Part shown: positions 34,752-43,692 of the stretch, one piece after another
How the letters are laid out: every line of letters starts with the position of its first letter
Numbering within the stretch: the stretch's first letter is position 1
Assembly: GCF_005774735.1 (NCBI RefSeq)
Contig: NZ_VBUM01000002.1
Span: forward strand, 1-64,000
Length of the DNA: 64,000 bases
Source: Microbacterium sp. 5K110
GTDB lineage: Bacteria; Actinomycetota; Actinomycetes; Actinomycetales; Microbacteriaceae
Reading direction: 5' to 3'
Notes under the pieces: generated by a model
Databases searched by the model: none
What the model was told of the DNA's origin: nothing
The model's input: the letters and a program-made list of their open reading frames with translations, nothing else
Position numbers and translations under genes: made by a program

Positions 34752-36308
34752 CGCCGTCGTGCCGGGACCGGAGGGCGCGGATGCCGCGGCGTCGAGCAGC
34801 TCTCTCGTGAACGGATGGCGCGGCTCGGCGAAGATGCGCGCGACCGGGCCTGCCTCCACGACCCGGCCGTCCTGCATCACGAGGACGTCGTCGGCGATGC
34901 CCCGCACCACGTCGAGGTCGTGGGTGACGAACACCATCGCGAGGTCGCGCTCGTGCTGGAGGTCGAGGAGGCGGTCGAGGATACGCGCGCGCACGGTGGC
35001 GTCCAGGGCCGACACGGGCTCGTCGAGCACCAGCAGCTCCGGACCGACCGCGAGGGCTCGGGCGATCGCGACCCGCTGCCGTTGTCCGCCCGACAGTTGC
35101 GCCGGTCGCCGGGTGGCGAAGGCCGGCGAGAGCCCGACCTCGCGGAGCAGATCGGTGACGAGAGCACGGCGCTGGGAGCGAGGCGCGCCGGTGACGGCGA
35201 CGGCTTCGCGGAGCGTCCGCCCGACGCTCCAGCGCGGATCGAGGGCACCCCACGGGTTCTGCTGCACGAGTTGTATCCGGCGTCGGGCAGCGCCCCGCGC
35301 GGCGCGCGGCGACCACGCGCGGCCGTCGACGCGCAGAGTGCCGGCGTCGGCCTCGGCGACGCCCACGATCATTCGGGCGAGCGTCGTCTTGCCCGACCCG
35401 GACTCCCCCACGACCGCGAGCGTGCGCCCTCGACGCACCTCGAACGAGACGCCGTCGACGGCGACGCGGTCGCCGAACCGCTTGGTCAGGCCCTCGGCGC
35501 TCAGCAGCGGAGCGTCGGTCCGCGGCGCGCGACGCAACGGCGCGGCAGCGGCCGCGGCGACGAGGGTGCGCGTGTGCGGGTCGCGTGGAGCGGCCATCAC
35601 CGCGGCGGTCGGTCCGGTCTCGACGACGGCGCCCTCGTGCAGGATGACGACGCGGTCGGCGATGCGACGGACGGCGGCCAAGTCGTGGGTGATGAGGACG
35701 ACCGCGACGCCTTCGTCGGCGACGGAACGCAGCAGATCGAGCACGCGCGCCTGCACCGTGGCATCCAGGGCCGTCGTCGGTTCGTCGGCGATGAGCACGG
35801 CCGGTCGCGCGGCCACCGCCGAGGCGATGAGGGCGCGCTGGCGGAGACCGCCCGACAACTCGTGCGGATACTGCCGTGCCCGGAGGTCGGGTTCGGGAAG
35901 GGCGACCCGCGTGAGCGCGTCGCGGACACGGTCACGCAGGGCCGCTCCGCGGACCGACGGCGCGTGGATGCGGAGAGGTTCGGCCACCTCGGCACCGATG
36001 CGCCGCAGCGGATCGAGGGAGACGAGCGCATCCTGCGACACGAGGGCGACCCGGCGTCCACGGAGTGTGCGCCACTGCCGCTCGCCGAAGCCGCGCACGT
36101 CGACGCCGTCGATCTCCATCGTCTCGGCGGCGGCGGTCAACCCGCGGGGCAGCAGACCGAGGAGCGACCGGGCGGTGAGCGACTTGCCGGTGCCGGACTC
36201 ACCGACGAGCGCGACGCACTCCCACGCCGCGACATCGAGGTCCAGGCCCCGCACGATCTCGCCGTCCGCTCCCGCGATGCGCAGGCCGCGAACCCGGATG
36301 CCGCTCAT
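34749..36308 (-). CDS. Peptide-type ABC transporter ATPase, two fused ATP-binding domains
   Basis: A 519-residue protein with two complete ATP-binding domains, equal to DppD plus DppF or OppD plus OppF. The first has Walker A GESGTGKS and signature HELSGGLRQRA; the second has GESGSGKT and QLSGGQRQRVAIARAL. Walker B sites are LIADEPTTALD and LVLDEPVSALD. It energises the two permeases upstream. The ATG overlaps the stop of the second permease. Fused Dpp/Opp ATPases are common in actinobacteria. The substrate (peptide, nickel or other) is not evident. Confidence 0.9.
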   Translation of the reverse strand: MSGIRVRGLRIAGADGEIVRGLDLDVAAWECVALVGESGTGKSLTARSLLGLLPRGLTAAAETMEIDGVDVRGFGERQWRTLRGRRVALVSQDALVSLDPLRRIGAEVAEPLRIHAPSVRGAALRDRVRDALTRVALPEPDLRARQYPHELSGGLRQRALIASAVAARPAVLIADEPTTALDATVQARVLDLLRSVADEGVAVVLITHDLAAVRRIADRVVILHEGAVVETGPTAAVMAAPRDPHTRTLVAAAAAAPLRRAPRTDAPLLSAEGLTKRFGDRVAVDGVSFEVRRGRTLAVVGESGSGKTTLARMIVGVAEADAGTLRVDGRAWSPRAARGAARRRIQLVQQNPWGALDPRWSVGRTLREAVAVTGAPRSQRRALVTDLLREVGLSPAFATRRPAQLSGGQRQRVAIARALAVGPELLVLDEPVSALDATVRARILDRLLDLQHERDLAMVFVTHDLDVVRGIADDVLVMQDGRVVEAGPVARIFAEPRHPFTRELLDAAASAPSGPGTTA

Positions 36309-37165
36309 GCCCCACGCTCCTCGGACCGTGCACGGAGGATCCGACCGACGATGCTGACCGCGACCACGGTGGCCGTGATGGCCAGTCCCGGGAAGACCGC
36401 GACCCACGGTGCCTGGACGAGGAGGTTGCGGCCCGACGAAAGCATGAGCCCCCACTCGGGCGTCGGCTCGGTCGGCCCGAGTCCGAGGAAGCTCAGTCCG
36501 GCGGCCGCGAGGATGCTGGTGCCGATGCCGATCGTCGCCAACACGCTCGCGGATGCCAGGACCCCGGGGAGCACATGCGTCACGTGCACCACGGGCCGGG
36601 GCACGCCGACGATCCGGGCGGCCTCGGCGTACTCGGTCGACGAGAGCGCGCGCGTGCGGGTTCGGGCGAGCCGGACGTACACGGGCAGCGCCGCGAGGGT
36701 GACGGCGACCGCGACGTTCGTCGCTCCGGGCCCGAGGACGGCGACCACCAAAAGGGCGAGCAAGAACTCGGGGAACGCCAGCAGGACGTCGATCACCCGC
36801 ATCGCCGCGGCATCCACGGGGCGCGGCGCGACCGCGGCGAGCGAACCGATCGCGACCCCCACGACGAGGGCGAGTCCGGTGGCGAGCAGCCCGATGCCGA
36901 TCGAGCGCCCGGCGCCGAACACGACGCGCGAGTACACGTCGCGTCCGCTCTGGTCGGTGCCGAACCAGTGCTGCGCGCTCGGAGCCTGCAGCGCTTGACG
37001 GACGTCGGTGAGGAGCGGGTCGTGCGTCGCGAGCAGGCCGGGCGCGAGCGCCGCGAAGCCGAGGGCGAGCAGTACCACGGCGGCGGCGATCAGCGCGACC
37101 CGTCGCGCGGTGCCGCCCGGGGCGGAGCGACGCCGGACGAGCGTCGAGCGGATCTCGGTGCTCAC
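36305..37165 (-). CDS. ABC transporter permease (DppC/OppC type)
   Basis: A 286-residue inner-membrane permease of the DppC family. It starts with one helix (VALIAAAVVLLALGFAALAPG). The HWFGTDQSGRDVYSRVVFGAGRS segment is the DppC signature. The EAA loop ALSSTEYAEAARIVGVPRP contacts the ATPase. The GTG overlaps the stop of the upstream permease by four bases. It works with that permease and the fused ATPase. Confidence 0.92.
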   Translation of the reverse strand: MSTEIRSTLVRRRSAPGGTARRVALIAAAVVLLALGFAALAPGLLATHDPLLTDVRQALQAPSAQHWFGTDQSGRDVYSRVVFGAGRSIGIGLLATGLALVVGVAIGSLAAVAPRPVDAAAMRVIDVLLAFPEFLLALLVVAVLGPGATNVAVAVTLAALPVYVRLARTRTRALSSTEYAEAARIVGVPRPVVHVTHVLPGVLASASVLATIGIGTSILAAAGLSFLGLGPTEPTPEWGLMLSSGRNLLVQAPWVAVFPGLAITATVVAVSIVGRILRARSEERGA

Positions 37166-38145
37166 GCGGGCACCTCCGTCCGGGGGCCGAGCGCGGGGGT
37201 CGCGCGTGCGAGCCGCGGGTCCAGCAGCGGCACGACGAGGTCGGCGATCGTGTTGACGACGACGAAGACGAGGGCGCTCAACAGGATGACGCCCGTGACG
37301 ACCGGCAGATCCCGGTCGGTGATCGCGGTCAGGGTGACCCGGCCGATGCCGGGACGGGCGAAGACGGTCTCCACGAGCACCGCCCCGCCGAGAAGAGACC
37401 CGACGAGGTAGGCGGCGAGCGTGGCCCCGCCGACGGAGGCGTGGCGCAGCGTGTGGTGGGTACTCTCCCGCAGCGGGGAGGCTCCGCGGGCGCGGACGGT
37501 CAGCAGGAACGGCTCTCGTTCGGCGGTCTCGACGCCGTCGCGGAGGACTTGCGACAGCAGCGCCGCGACGGGAAGCGCGAGAGTGATCGCCGGAAGCACG
37601 ACGGCGGCGGGATCGCGCGCTCCCGACACCGGGAACCACCCCAGCTGGAACGAGAACACCGACAGCAGCAGCAGGCCCGTCCAAAACACGGGGGACGACA
37701 GCACGACGAGTTCGACACCGCCGGCCACCGCTCGCGCGGTCCGGCCGCGCACGAGCAGCACCGACGCCAGCGCCAGCACGATCGCGATGACGAGTGCCAG
37801 ACCCGTGAGCTGCAGGGTCGATCCGAGCTGGCGCCCGATCACCTCGGTCACCGGCAGGCGCAACTGGTACGACTCCCCGAGATCGCCGCGCGCAAGCCGT
37901 GCGAGGAACGCCGCATACTGCTCGAGCACCGGCCGGTCGAAGCCGAGCTCCGCGCGGATGCCGTCCTTCACCGCTTCGCTCACTTGCGCCTGGGGTCCGA
38001 GCAACACGTCGACCGCGTCTCCCGGGATGATCCGGAACGCCAGGAACGCCAGCGTCGCGGCGCCCCACAGCACGAGAACGACGGATGCCGCGATCCCGCC
38101 GATCCGCATCAGCGCGGCGCGCGCACGATCGCGGGAACGCGGCAT
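37162..38145 (-). CDS. ABC transporter permease (DppB/OppB type)
   Basis: A 327-residue permease of the DppB family. It has the N-terminal helix SVVLVLWGAATLAFLAFRIIPGDAV, the ELGFDRPVLEQYAAFLARLARGDLGESY segment typical of the family, and a late ARPGIGRVTLTAITDRDLPVVTG block. It lies 13 bases downstream of the binding-protein gene. The operon is SBP, DppB, DppC, then ATPase. Confidence 0.92.
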   Translation of the reverse strand: MPRSRDRARAALMRIGGIAASVVLVLWGAATLAFLAFRIIPGDAVDVLLGPQAQVSEAVKDGIRAELGFDRPVLEQYAAFLARLARGDLGESYQLRLPVTEVIGRQLGSTLQLTGLALVIAIVLALASVLLVRGRTARAVAGGVELVVLSSPVFWTGLLLLSVFSFQLGWFPVSGARDPAAVVLPAITLALPVAALLSQVLRDGVETAEREPFLLTVRARGASPLRESTHHTLRHASVGGATLAAYLVGSLLGGAVLVETVFARPGIGRVTLTAITDRDLPVVTGVILLSALVFVVVNTIADLVVPLLDPRLARATPALGPRTEVPA

Positions 38146-38158
38146 CCGTCTCTCCGGG

Positions 38159-39772
38159 TCAGCCGAGGTTCGCCGTGGCGAACAGCGGCCGGCCGTACAG
38201 GTCGAAGCTGAGGCCGGTGACGTCGGGACGCACGGCGGTGATCAGGGCCGGGCTGTACAGCGGCACGATCGCGACGTGCTGGGCGTTCCACTGCTGCACC
38301 TGGGCGTAGATGTCGGCGCGAGCCGCGGGGTCGGTCGTGGCCGCGCCCTGCTCGAGCAGCGCGTCGAGGGCCGGGTCGCTCACTTGCGAGGCGTTCTGGA
38401 AGCCGTCGGTGGCGAGGTGGCTGCGCAGCAGATCGGCGTCCACGCCCGAGAAGCCCCAATCGGTGAGATCGAAGGTCTTCGGGCCGTACTGCTCGTTGTA
38501 CGCGCCGGGCTCGAGCACTTCGCGCTGCAGGTCGAAGCCCACCGCGCGCAGGTCGGACTGCAGGGCGTTCGCGAGGGCGGCGCGGTCGTCGGGCACGGGG
38601 GTCCAGGCGATCCAGCGGGCGGTGAGGCGCTGACCGTCCTTGGTGCGGATGCCGTCGGCATCCCGTCCCGTCCAGCCCGCCTCGTCGAGGAGCGCGTTCG
38701 CGGCCGCCGGGTCGAAGGGCCACGAGCCCTCGAGGCTCGCGTCGTAGCCGGGGGTCGTCGCGCCGAGGATGCTCCACGCGCGGGGGTACTGGCCGAAGAA
38801 GATCTCCTGCACGGCGGTATCGACGTCGATCGCGCGCGAGAACGCCTGACGCACCTTCTGATCGGCGAAGACGCCGTACTTCTCGTTGAGGTAGAGCGAG
38901 TAGGGCAGTCCGGGGTACTCGATCGCGTTCACGGTGTCGTCGGCGGGAACCTGCGACACGAGGTTCGGCGGCAGGTTCGTCACGACGTCGGCTTCGCCGC
39001 TGGAAAGGACGCCCAGGCGCACGGAGGCCTCGGGGAGGATCTCGACGCGGAGAGTCTTCACCCGCGGGGCACCGCCGCCGTCGGGTCCCCACGAGTAGTC
39101 CTCGTTGGCGGTGTACACGATCTCCTGATCGGGCGTGTACGAGCTGAGCACGTACGGACCGGTGCCGACGGTGACGTCCGGGCCTCCGGCCTTGAGCTGA
39201 TCGGCGGAGGTCTCGATCACCTTCGGCGAGTAGAAGCCGAGCAGGGCGGTGCTCGCGGCCTGGAGGAACGGCGCGTAGGGCTGCGAGAAACGCACGCGGA
39301 CGGTGTTCTCGTCGACGACATCGGTGCCGGCGTACAGGTCGCCGCCGAGCATCGCGGCGGCCTGCGCCGACGCGGTCTCGGGGTCGACGATGCGGTCGAA
39401 GTTGGCCTTCACCGCGGCGGCGTCGAACGGCGAGCCGTCGTGGAAGGTCACACCCTGGCGCAGACGGAAGGTGTACGTCGCTCCGCCGTCCTCGACGTCC
39501 CACGACTCGGCGAGCCACGGCGTGAACGACCCGTCGGCCCCCTGGAACACGAGCGAGTCGAGCACGGCGCGCTGCACCATGGCCGACACGTCGAGCTGAC
39601 TGGTCTGCGGGTCCATGTGGCCGGCCGAGAGGTTGGCGCCCTCGATGGCCCACACCAGCTCGCTGTCGCTGGAGGAACCCTCATCCGTTCCCGAGCAGGC
39701 CGAGAGGGCCAGGGCGGACACGGCCGCGACGGCGGTCACGGAGAGGAGACGGCGCAGGAGCACGGACGGCAT
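38159..39772 (-). CDS. ABC transporter substrate-binding lipoprotein (family 5)
   Basis: A 537-residue extracellular solute-binding protein of the peptide/nickel family 5. The signal peptide ends in LSAC, with the lipid-modified Cys at position 26. The mature part has the SBP_bac_5 pattern, with YTFRLRQGVTFHDGSPFDAAAVKANFDRI. It delivers the substrate to the permeases. A TAAACT box (39808-39813) gives a leader of about 30 bases. A GGTAA/TTACC repeat covers that box and may be an operator. Confidence 0.92.
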   Translation of the reverse strand: MPSVLLRRLLSVTAVAAVSALALSACSGTDEGSSSDSELVWAIEGANLSAGHMDPQTSQLDVSAMVQRAVLDSLVFQGADGSFTPWLAESWDVEDGGATYTFRLRQGVTFHDGSPFDAAAVKANFDRIVDPETASAQAAAMLGGDLYAGTDVVDENTVRVRFSQPYAPFLQAASTALLGFYSPKVIETSADQLKAGGPDVTVGTGPYVLSSYTPDQEIVYTANEDYSWGPDGGGAPRVKTLRVEILPEASVRLGVLSSGEADVVTNLPPNLVSQVPADDTVNAIEYPGLPYSLYLNEKYGVFADQKVRQAFSRAIDVDTAVQEIFFGQYPRAWSILGATTPGYDASLEGSWPFDPAAANALLDEAGWTGRDADGIRTKDGQRLTARWIAWTPVPDDRAALANALQSDLRAVGFDLQREVLEPGAYNEQYGPKTFDLTDWGFSGVDADLLRSHLATDGFQNASQVSDPALDALLEQGAATTDPAARADIYAQVQQWNAQHVAIVPLYSPALITAVRPDVTGLSFDLYGRPLFATANLG

Positions 39773-39796
39773 GGAACGACCTCGAAATCGCGTAGG

Positions 39797-39815
39797 GGTA
39801 AGCCCTCAGTTTACC
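39797..39815. promoter_or_regulatory. Candidate operator and -10 box of the ABC transporter operon
   Basis: GGTAA (39797-39801) and TTACC (39811-39815) arms, with the minus-strand -10 box TAAACT (39808-39813) inside. The regulator is unknown. Confidence 0.4.
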
Positions 39816-39960
39816 GAGTTCCTGGACGCGGTCTCGAAATCGGCGGAGTTCCACGCCCGTCCGCCCATCGCGCGAGCACGCGGGCCGGACTCGGTATCCT
39901 GGAGGCGACCACAGTCAGGCACGCACACACGGTGCCGCACATATCGCTCGAGGAGTACCC

Positions 39961-42528
39961 ATGTCGCTGATTCCGGACAAGCCCGCCCTGGAGGGCCTCG
40001 AGCAGAAGTGGGATGCCGCGTGGACCGAGCGCGGCACGTATGTCTTCGACCGTGCCCGCGCCGTCGAGGTGGGCCGCGAGGGCGTCTATTCCATCGACAC
40101 CCCGCCGCCCACGGCATCCGGAAGCCTGCACATCGGGCACGTCTTCAGCTACACCCACACCGACGTGAAGGTGCGCTTCGAGCGCATGCGCGGCAAGACG
40201 GTGTTCTATCCCATGGGCTGGGACGACAACGGCCTCCCCACCGAGCGCCGCGTGCAGAACTACTACGGCGTGCGCTGCGACCCCTCCCTCCCCTACGACG
40301 CCGACTTCACTCCGCCGTTCGCGGGCGGCGACAACAAGAGCAGCAAGGCCGCCGACCAGGTGCCCATCAGCCGCCGCAACTTCATCGAGCTGTGCGAAGA
40401 GCTCACCGTCGAGGATGAGAAGGCGTTCGAGGCGCTGTGGCGCGACCTCGGGCTCAGCGTCGACTGGAACCAGACGTACCGCACGATCTCCGACGACGCG
40501 ATGCGCACGAGCCAGCTGGCGTTCCTCCGCAACATCGAGCGCGGCGAGGCGTACCAGGCCCTCGCCCCGACGCTGTGGGACGTCGACTTCCGCTCCGCGA
40601 TCGCGCAGGCCGAGCTCGAGGACCGCGACCAGCCGGCGGCGTACCACCGCCTCGGATTCCACAAGACCGACGGCTCGGGCGACGTGTTCATCGAGACGAC
40701 CCGCCCTGAACTGCTCGCCGCGTGCGTGGCGCTCGTCGCCAACCCCGACGACGAGCGCTACCAGCCGCTGTTCGGCACGACGGTGCGCACGCCCCTGTTC
40801 GACGTCGAGGTGCCGGTGCTCCCCCACCCGCTCGCGCAGCAGGACAAGGGCTCGGGCATCGCGATGATCTGCACGTTCGGCGACGTCACCGACATCATCT
40901 GGTGGCGCGAACTCGACCTCCCCAACCGCACGATCATCGGCAAAGACGGCCGCATCGTCGCCGACGCTCCCGACGTCATCGTGACGGATGCCGCGAAGGC
41001 GGCGTACGCGGAACTGGCGGGCAAGACGGTCTTCAGCGCCAAGAAGCGCATCGTCGAGCTGCTGCAGGAGTCCGGCGAGATGGAGGGCGCCCCGAAGCCC
41101 TTCACGCACCCGGTGAAGTTCTTCGAGAAGGGCGACCGCCCGCTCGAGATCGTGTCGACGCGCCAGTGGTACATCCGCAACGGCGCGCGCGACGCGGAGC
41201 TGCGCGAACGCCTCGTGGCCCTCGGCCGCGAGATGTCGTGGCATCCGGACTTCATGCGCGTGCGCTACGAGAACTGGACCAACGGCCTCACCGGTGACTG
41301 GCTCGTCTCGCGCCAGCGCTTCTTCGGCGTGCCGATCCCGGTCTGGTACGCCCTCGACGAGAACGGGGAGCGCGATTACGCGCGCGTGATCACCCCCGAG
41401 GCGGCCACCCTCCCCGTCGACCCGACGACCGACGTGCCCCCGGGCTACACCGAGGACCAGCGCGGCGTTCCGGGCGGCTTCGACGCCGAGCGCGACATCC
41501 TCGACACGTGGGCGACGTCGTCGCTCACCCCGCAGCTGGCCGGTGGGTGGCAGCGCGACGACGAGCTGTGGAACCTCGTGGCACCGTTCGACCTGCGCCC
41601 GCAGGGGCAGGACATCATCCGCACGTGGCTGTTCTCGACGATGCTGCGCAGCGCCCTCGAAGACGGTCGGGTGCCGTGGACGGATGCCGCCATCTCGGGC
41701 TTCATCGTCGACCCCGACCGCAAGAAGATGTCGAAGTCCAAGGGCAACGTCGTCACGCCCGCCAACATTCTGCAGCAGCACGGTTCCGACGCCGTGCGCT
41801 ACTGGGCGGCCTCGAGCCGTCTCGGAACCGACGCCGCGTTCGACCCGCAGAACCCGACGCAGATCAAGATCGGCCGGCGCCTGGCGATCAAGCTGCTGAA
41901 CGCGGCGAAGTTCGTGCTGTCGTTCCCGGTGCCCGAGGGCGCCGAGGTCACGCACGCGCTCGACGCGTCGATGCTCGCGACCCTGGATGCCGTCGTGCAC
42001 GACGCCACGGCGGCTTTCGAGGCGTACGACCACGCGCGCGCGCTGGAGATCACCGAGTCGTTCTTCTGGACGTTCTGCGACGACTACCTCGAGCTCGTCA
42101 AGGAGCGGGCGTACGACCGCACCGACGCCGGTCAGGCGTCTGCGGCCCTCGCCCTGCGGACCGCCCTGTCGGCCCTCGTCCGCCTGTTCGCCCCCGTGCT
42201 GTCGTTCGCGGCCGAAGAGACCTGGTCGTGGTTCGAAGAGGGCTCGGTGCACACCGCCGCGTGGCCCACGCCGCTCGGCATCGAGGGCGACCCGGCCGTG
42301 CTCACCGCGGTCAGCGAAGCACTCATCGGCATCCGTCGCGCCAAGACCGAGGCCAAGGCCTCGCAGAAGACGCCGGTGACCTCGCTGACGATCGCGAGCC
42401 CGCACGCGGCGCTCCTGCGCCTCGCCGAGGGCGACCTGCGCGCCGTGGGACGCATCGAGACGATCGCGTTCGCCGACGCCGAGGCCACCACCGTCACCGA
42501 CATCGTGTTCGCACCCCAGGAGGACTGA
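39961..42528 (+). CDS. valS: Valyl-tRNA synthetase
   Basis: ValS charges tRNA-Val and edits threonine. The 855-residue protein has HIGH in PTASGSLHIGHVFSYTHTD and KMSKS in [20 protein letters not shown] ribosome-binding site precedes the ATG by a few bases. It diverges from the ABC transporter operon. No T-box is visible upstream. The stop overlaps the next ATG by one base (TGATG), so a small protein is coupled to it. Confidence 0.96.
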   Translation: MSLIPDKPALEGLEQKWDAAWTERGTYVFDRARAVEVGREGVYSIDTPPPTASGSLHIGHVFSYTHTDVKVRFERMRGKTVFYPMGWDDNGLPTERRVQNYYGVRCDPSLPYDADFTPPFAGGDNKSSKAADQVPISRRNFIELCEELTVEDEKAFEALWRDLGLSVDWNQTYRTISDDAMRTSQLAFLRNIERGEAYQALAPTLWDVDFRSAIAQAELEDRDQPAAYHRLGFHKTDGSGDVFIETTRPELLAACVALVANPDDERYQPLFGTTVRTPLFDVEVPVLPHPLAQQDKGSGIAMICTFGDVTDIIWWRELDLPNRTIIGKDGRIVADAPDVIVTDAAKAAYAELAGKTVFSAKKRIVELLQESGEMEGAPKPFTHPVKFFEKGDRPLEIVSTRQWYIRNGARDAELRERLVALGREMSWHPDFMRVRYENWTNGLTGDWLVSRQRFFGVPIPVWYALDENGERDYARVITPEAATLPVDPTTDVPPGYTEDQRGVPGGFDAERDILDTWATSSLTPQLAGGWQRDDELWNLVAPFDLRPQGQDIIRTWLFSTMLRSALEDGRVPWTDAAISGFIVDPDRKKMSKSKGNVVTPANILQQHGSDAVRYWAASSRLGTDAAFDPQNPTQIKIGRRLAIKLLNAAKFVLSFPVPEGAEVTHALDASMLATLDAVVHDATAAFEAYDHARALEITESFFWTFCDDYLELVKERAYDRTDAGQASAALALRTALSALVRLFAPVLSFAAEETWSWFEEGSVHTAAWPTPLGIEGDPAVLTAVSEALIGIRRAKTEAKASQKTPVTSLTIASPHAALLRLAEGDLRAVGRIETIAFADAEATTVTDIVFAPQED

Positions 42529-42776
42529 TGCAGCTCGGAACCCGTTGGACCGCTCGCGAGCAGCCGCCGGCCGCCGTGCCGGCCGTGTTGCACGCCCAGA
42601 TCGCCGCCGTCGAAGCGGCGCTGAACCCCGACGGGCTGAGCGCGCCGGCTCCGCGGTGGACGTTGACGTTCCTCGAGGGGCGCCCCGTCGCTGAGCTCGA
42701 TACGGGCGTGATCGTGTCGCAGGACGCCTCGGGCGAGGTCGTCGTGCGGTATGACACGGACGACGAGTTCGCCTGA
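42528..42776 (+). CDS. Small protein coupled to valS, function unknown
   Basis: An 82-residue protein. I do not recognise the family. It has a Pro/Ala-rich start (ARWTAREQPPAAVPAVL is the style), a helix (LHAQIAAVEAALNPDG), and a beta-rich end (RWTLTFLEGRPVAELDTG, EVVVRYDTDDEFA) with an acidic C-terminus. It has no membrane segment or signal. The ATG overlaps the valS stop (TGATG). A strong terminator follows directly, so it is expressed only with valS. Confidence 0.7.
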   Translation: MQLGTRWTAREQPPAAVPAVLHAQIAAVEAALNPDGLSAPAPRWTLTFLEGRPVAELDTGVIVSQDASGEVVVRYDTDDEFA

Positions 42777-42782
42777 TTCGAC

Positions 42783-42819
42783 GACCGAGGGCCGGGATGC
42801 CGTATCCCGGCCCTCGGTC
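42783..42819. terminator. Bidirectional terminator after the valS operon
   Basis: Perfect 16-base arms (42783-42798 and 42804-42819) around the loop GCCGT. It separates the valS operon from the convergent winged-helix operon. Confidence 0.85.
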
Positions 42820-42825
42820 ATTCGG

Positions 42826-43029
42826 TCAGCGCACTCTGAGGTAGGACTCGGCCTCGAACACCGGCCGACGAGACTTCGTCAGCAGGACGGCGCGCTGAGC
42901 GGTGGCGTCGGCGCGAACCACGCGTGCCTGCATGCGGGCGTGGGCGTGCTCGGCCAGGGCCCGCGACAGAGCGAGGAGCAGTTTCTCGACGGTCGTGGCG
43001 GCCACGAGCGGCGCGGTGAGCGCGGTCAT
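42826..43029 (-). CDS. Small protein coupled to the winged-helix regulator
   Basis: A 67-residue basic protein, not recognised. It begins MTALTAPLVAATTVEKLLLA, then SRALAEHAHARMQARVVRAD, and ends KSRRPVFEAESYLRV. It has no membrane segment. The ATG overlaps the stop of the upstream regulator by four bases (ATGA), so the two are co-translated. It may act with the regulator or be an accessory of it. Its length is close to that of small regulator-linked proteins, but no function can be given. Confidence 0.65.
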   Translation of the reverse strand: MTALTAPLVAATTVEKLLLALSRALAEHAHARMQARVVRADATAQRAVLLTKSRRPVFEAESYLRVR

Positions 43030-43619
43030 GAGGAGCCTCCTTCGGCGGGCAGGGGGAAGACGTCGGCGCGCATCGTGACGACGCGCAGCCCGTCTCCGGT
43101 CTGATGGCGATAGCGCTGGACGGTCTCGTCGACGACCGCCTGCAGCCGGGCGCTGAGTTCGGTCATCTGCTCCGCGGTGAGCCGCGCGCTGGCGGTGGAG
43201 ATGAGGCTGCCCTCGCGCCACGGCTCGGGTTCCTCCCATCCGTGGATGGCGAAGTGCAGCAGTCGTTGCTGGCGGATGTTGAGGGTCTCGCTGTGCACGG
43301 CCTCTTGAATCGCACGACCCGCGGCGGTGTGCGAGAGCTCGGGATTCGACAGCGTCACCATCCCGACGGGGCGCTCCCACCAGCGTTCGCGCGCGGTCCC
43401 GCGCCCCTCGACCTCGCGGATGAGGTCCTGCCGGGCGAGGGCGCGCAAGTGGTAGCTCGTCGCCCCGGTGGATTCGCCGGTGAGCGACGCCAGTCCACTC
43501 GCCGTCTGCGGTCCGTACTGGCTGAGCAGATCGAACAGCTGTGCCCGCAGCGGGTGGGCCAGGGCGCGGAGGGCTCCCGCGTCGAGAACGCGGTCGCGGG
43601 GGTCGGTTGGGCTGGTCAC
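43026..43619 (-). CDS. ArsR-like winged-helix transcriptional regulator
   Basis: A 197-residue protein with an N-terminal ArsR-type winged helix: LRALAHPLRAQLFDLLSQYGPQTASGLASLTGESTGATSYHLRAL, where the last helix is the recognition helix. The rest resembles a dimerisation and ligand region. No Cys pair for metal binding is seen. The GTG at 43619 is chosen over an upstream in-frame ATG at 43655 because that ATG lies in the operator, while a TTGCAT-N17-TAACTT promoter ends 7 bases before the GTG. The two repeats over the promoter indicate self-repression. It is divergent from an M3 peptidase gene. Confidence 0.8.
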   Translation of the reverse strand: MTSPTDPRDRVLDAGALRALAHPLRAQLFDLLSQYGPQTASGLASLTGESTGATSYHLRALARQDLIREVEGRGTARERWWERPVGMVTLSNPELSHTAAGRAIQEAVHSETLNIRQQRLLHFAIHGWEEPEPWREGSLISTASARLTAEQMTELSARLQAVVDETVQRYRHQTGDGLRVVTMRADVFPLPAEGGSS

Positions 43620-43622
43620 GAA

Positions 43623-43640
43623 TGCAAAGTTACCTTTGCA
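43623..43640. promoter_or_regulatory. Operator 1 over the winged-helix -10 box
   Basis: TGCAAAG and CTTTGCA arms around TTAC, a perfect 7-base inverted repeat. The minus-strand -10 box TAACTT (43627-43632) lies inside. Confidence 0.7.
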
Positions 43641-43650
43641 TCGAAAGTTA

Positions 43651-43668
43651 TGCAAACCCTTCTTTGCA
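43651..43668. promoter_or_regulatory. Operator 2 over the winged-helix -35 box
   Basis: TGCAAA and TTTGCA arms around CCCTTC. It covers the -35 box TTGCAT (43650-43655, minus strand). Its centre is 28 bases from that of operator 1, just under three helical turns. Confidence 0.7.
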
Positions 43669-43680
43669 TGTCGGAGTGAC

Positions 43681-43686
43681 TACGCT
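43681..43686 (+). promoter_or_regulatory. Leaderless -10 box of the M3 peptidase
   Basis: TACGCT, then GGAACG, then the ATG at 43693. Operator 2 ends 12 bases upstream, so the regulator may also affect this promoter. Confidence 0.5.
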
Positions 43687-43692
43687 GGAACG

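Noticed and set aside
39811-42405. An 864-codon frame opposite valS
   Set aside because: Antisense shadow, composition not protein-like.
43620-43655. Start of the winged-helix protein at ATG 43655
   Set aside because: That ATG is within operator 2 and upstream of the -10 box, so it would not be in the transcript.
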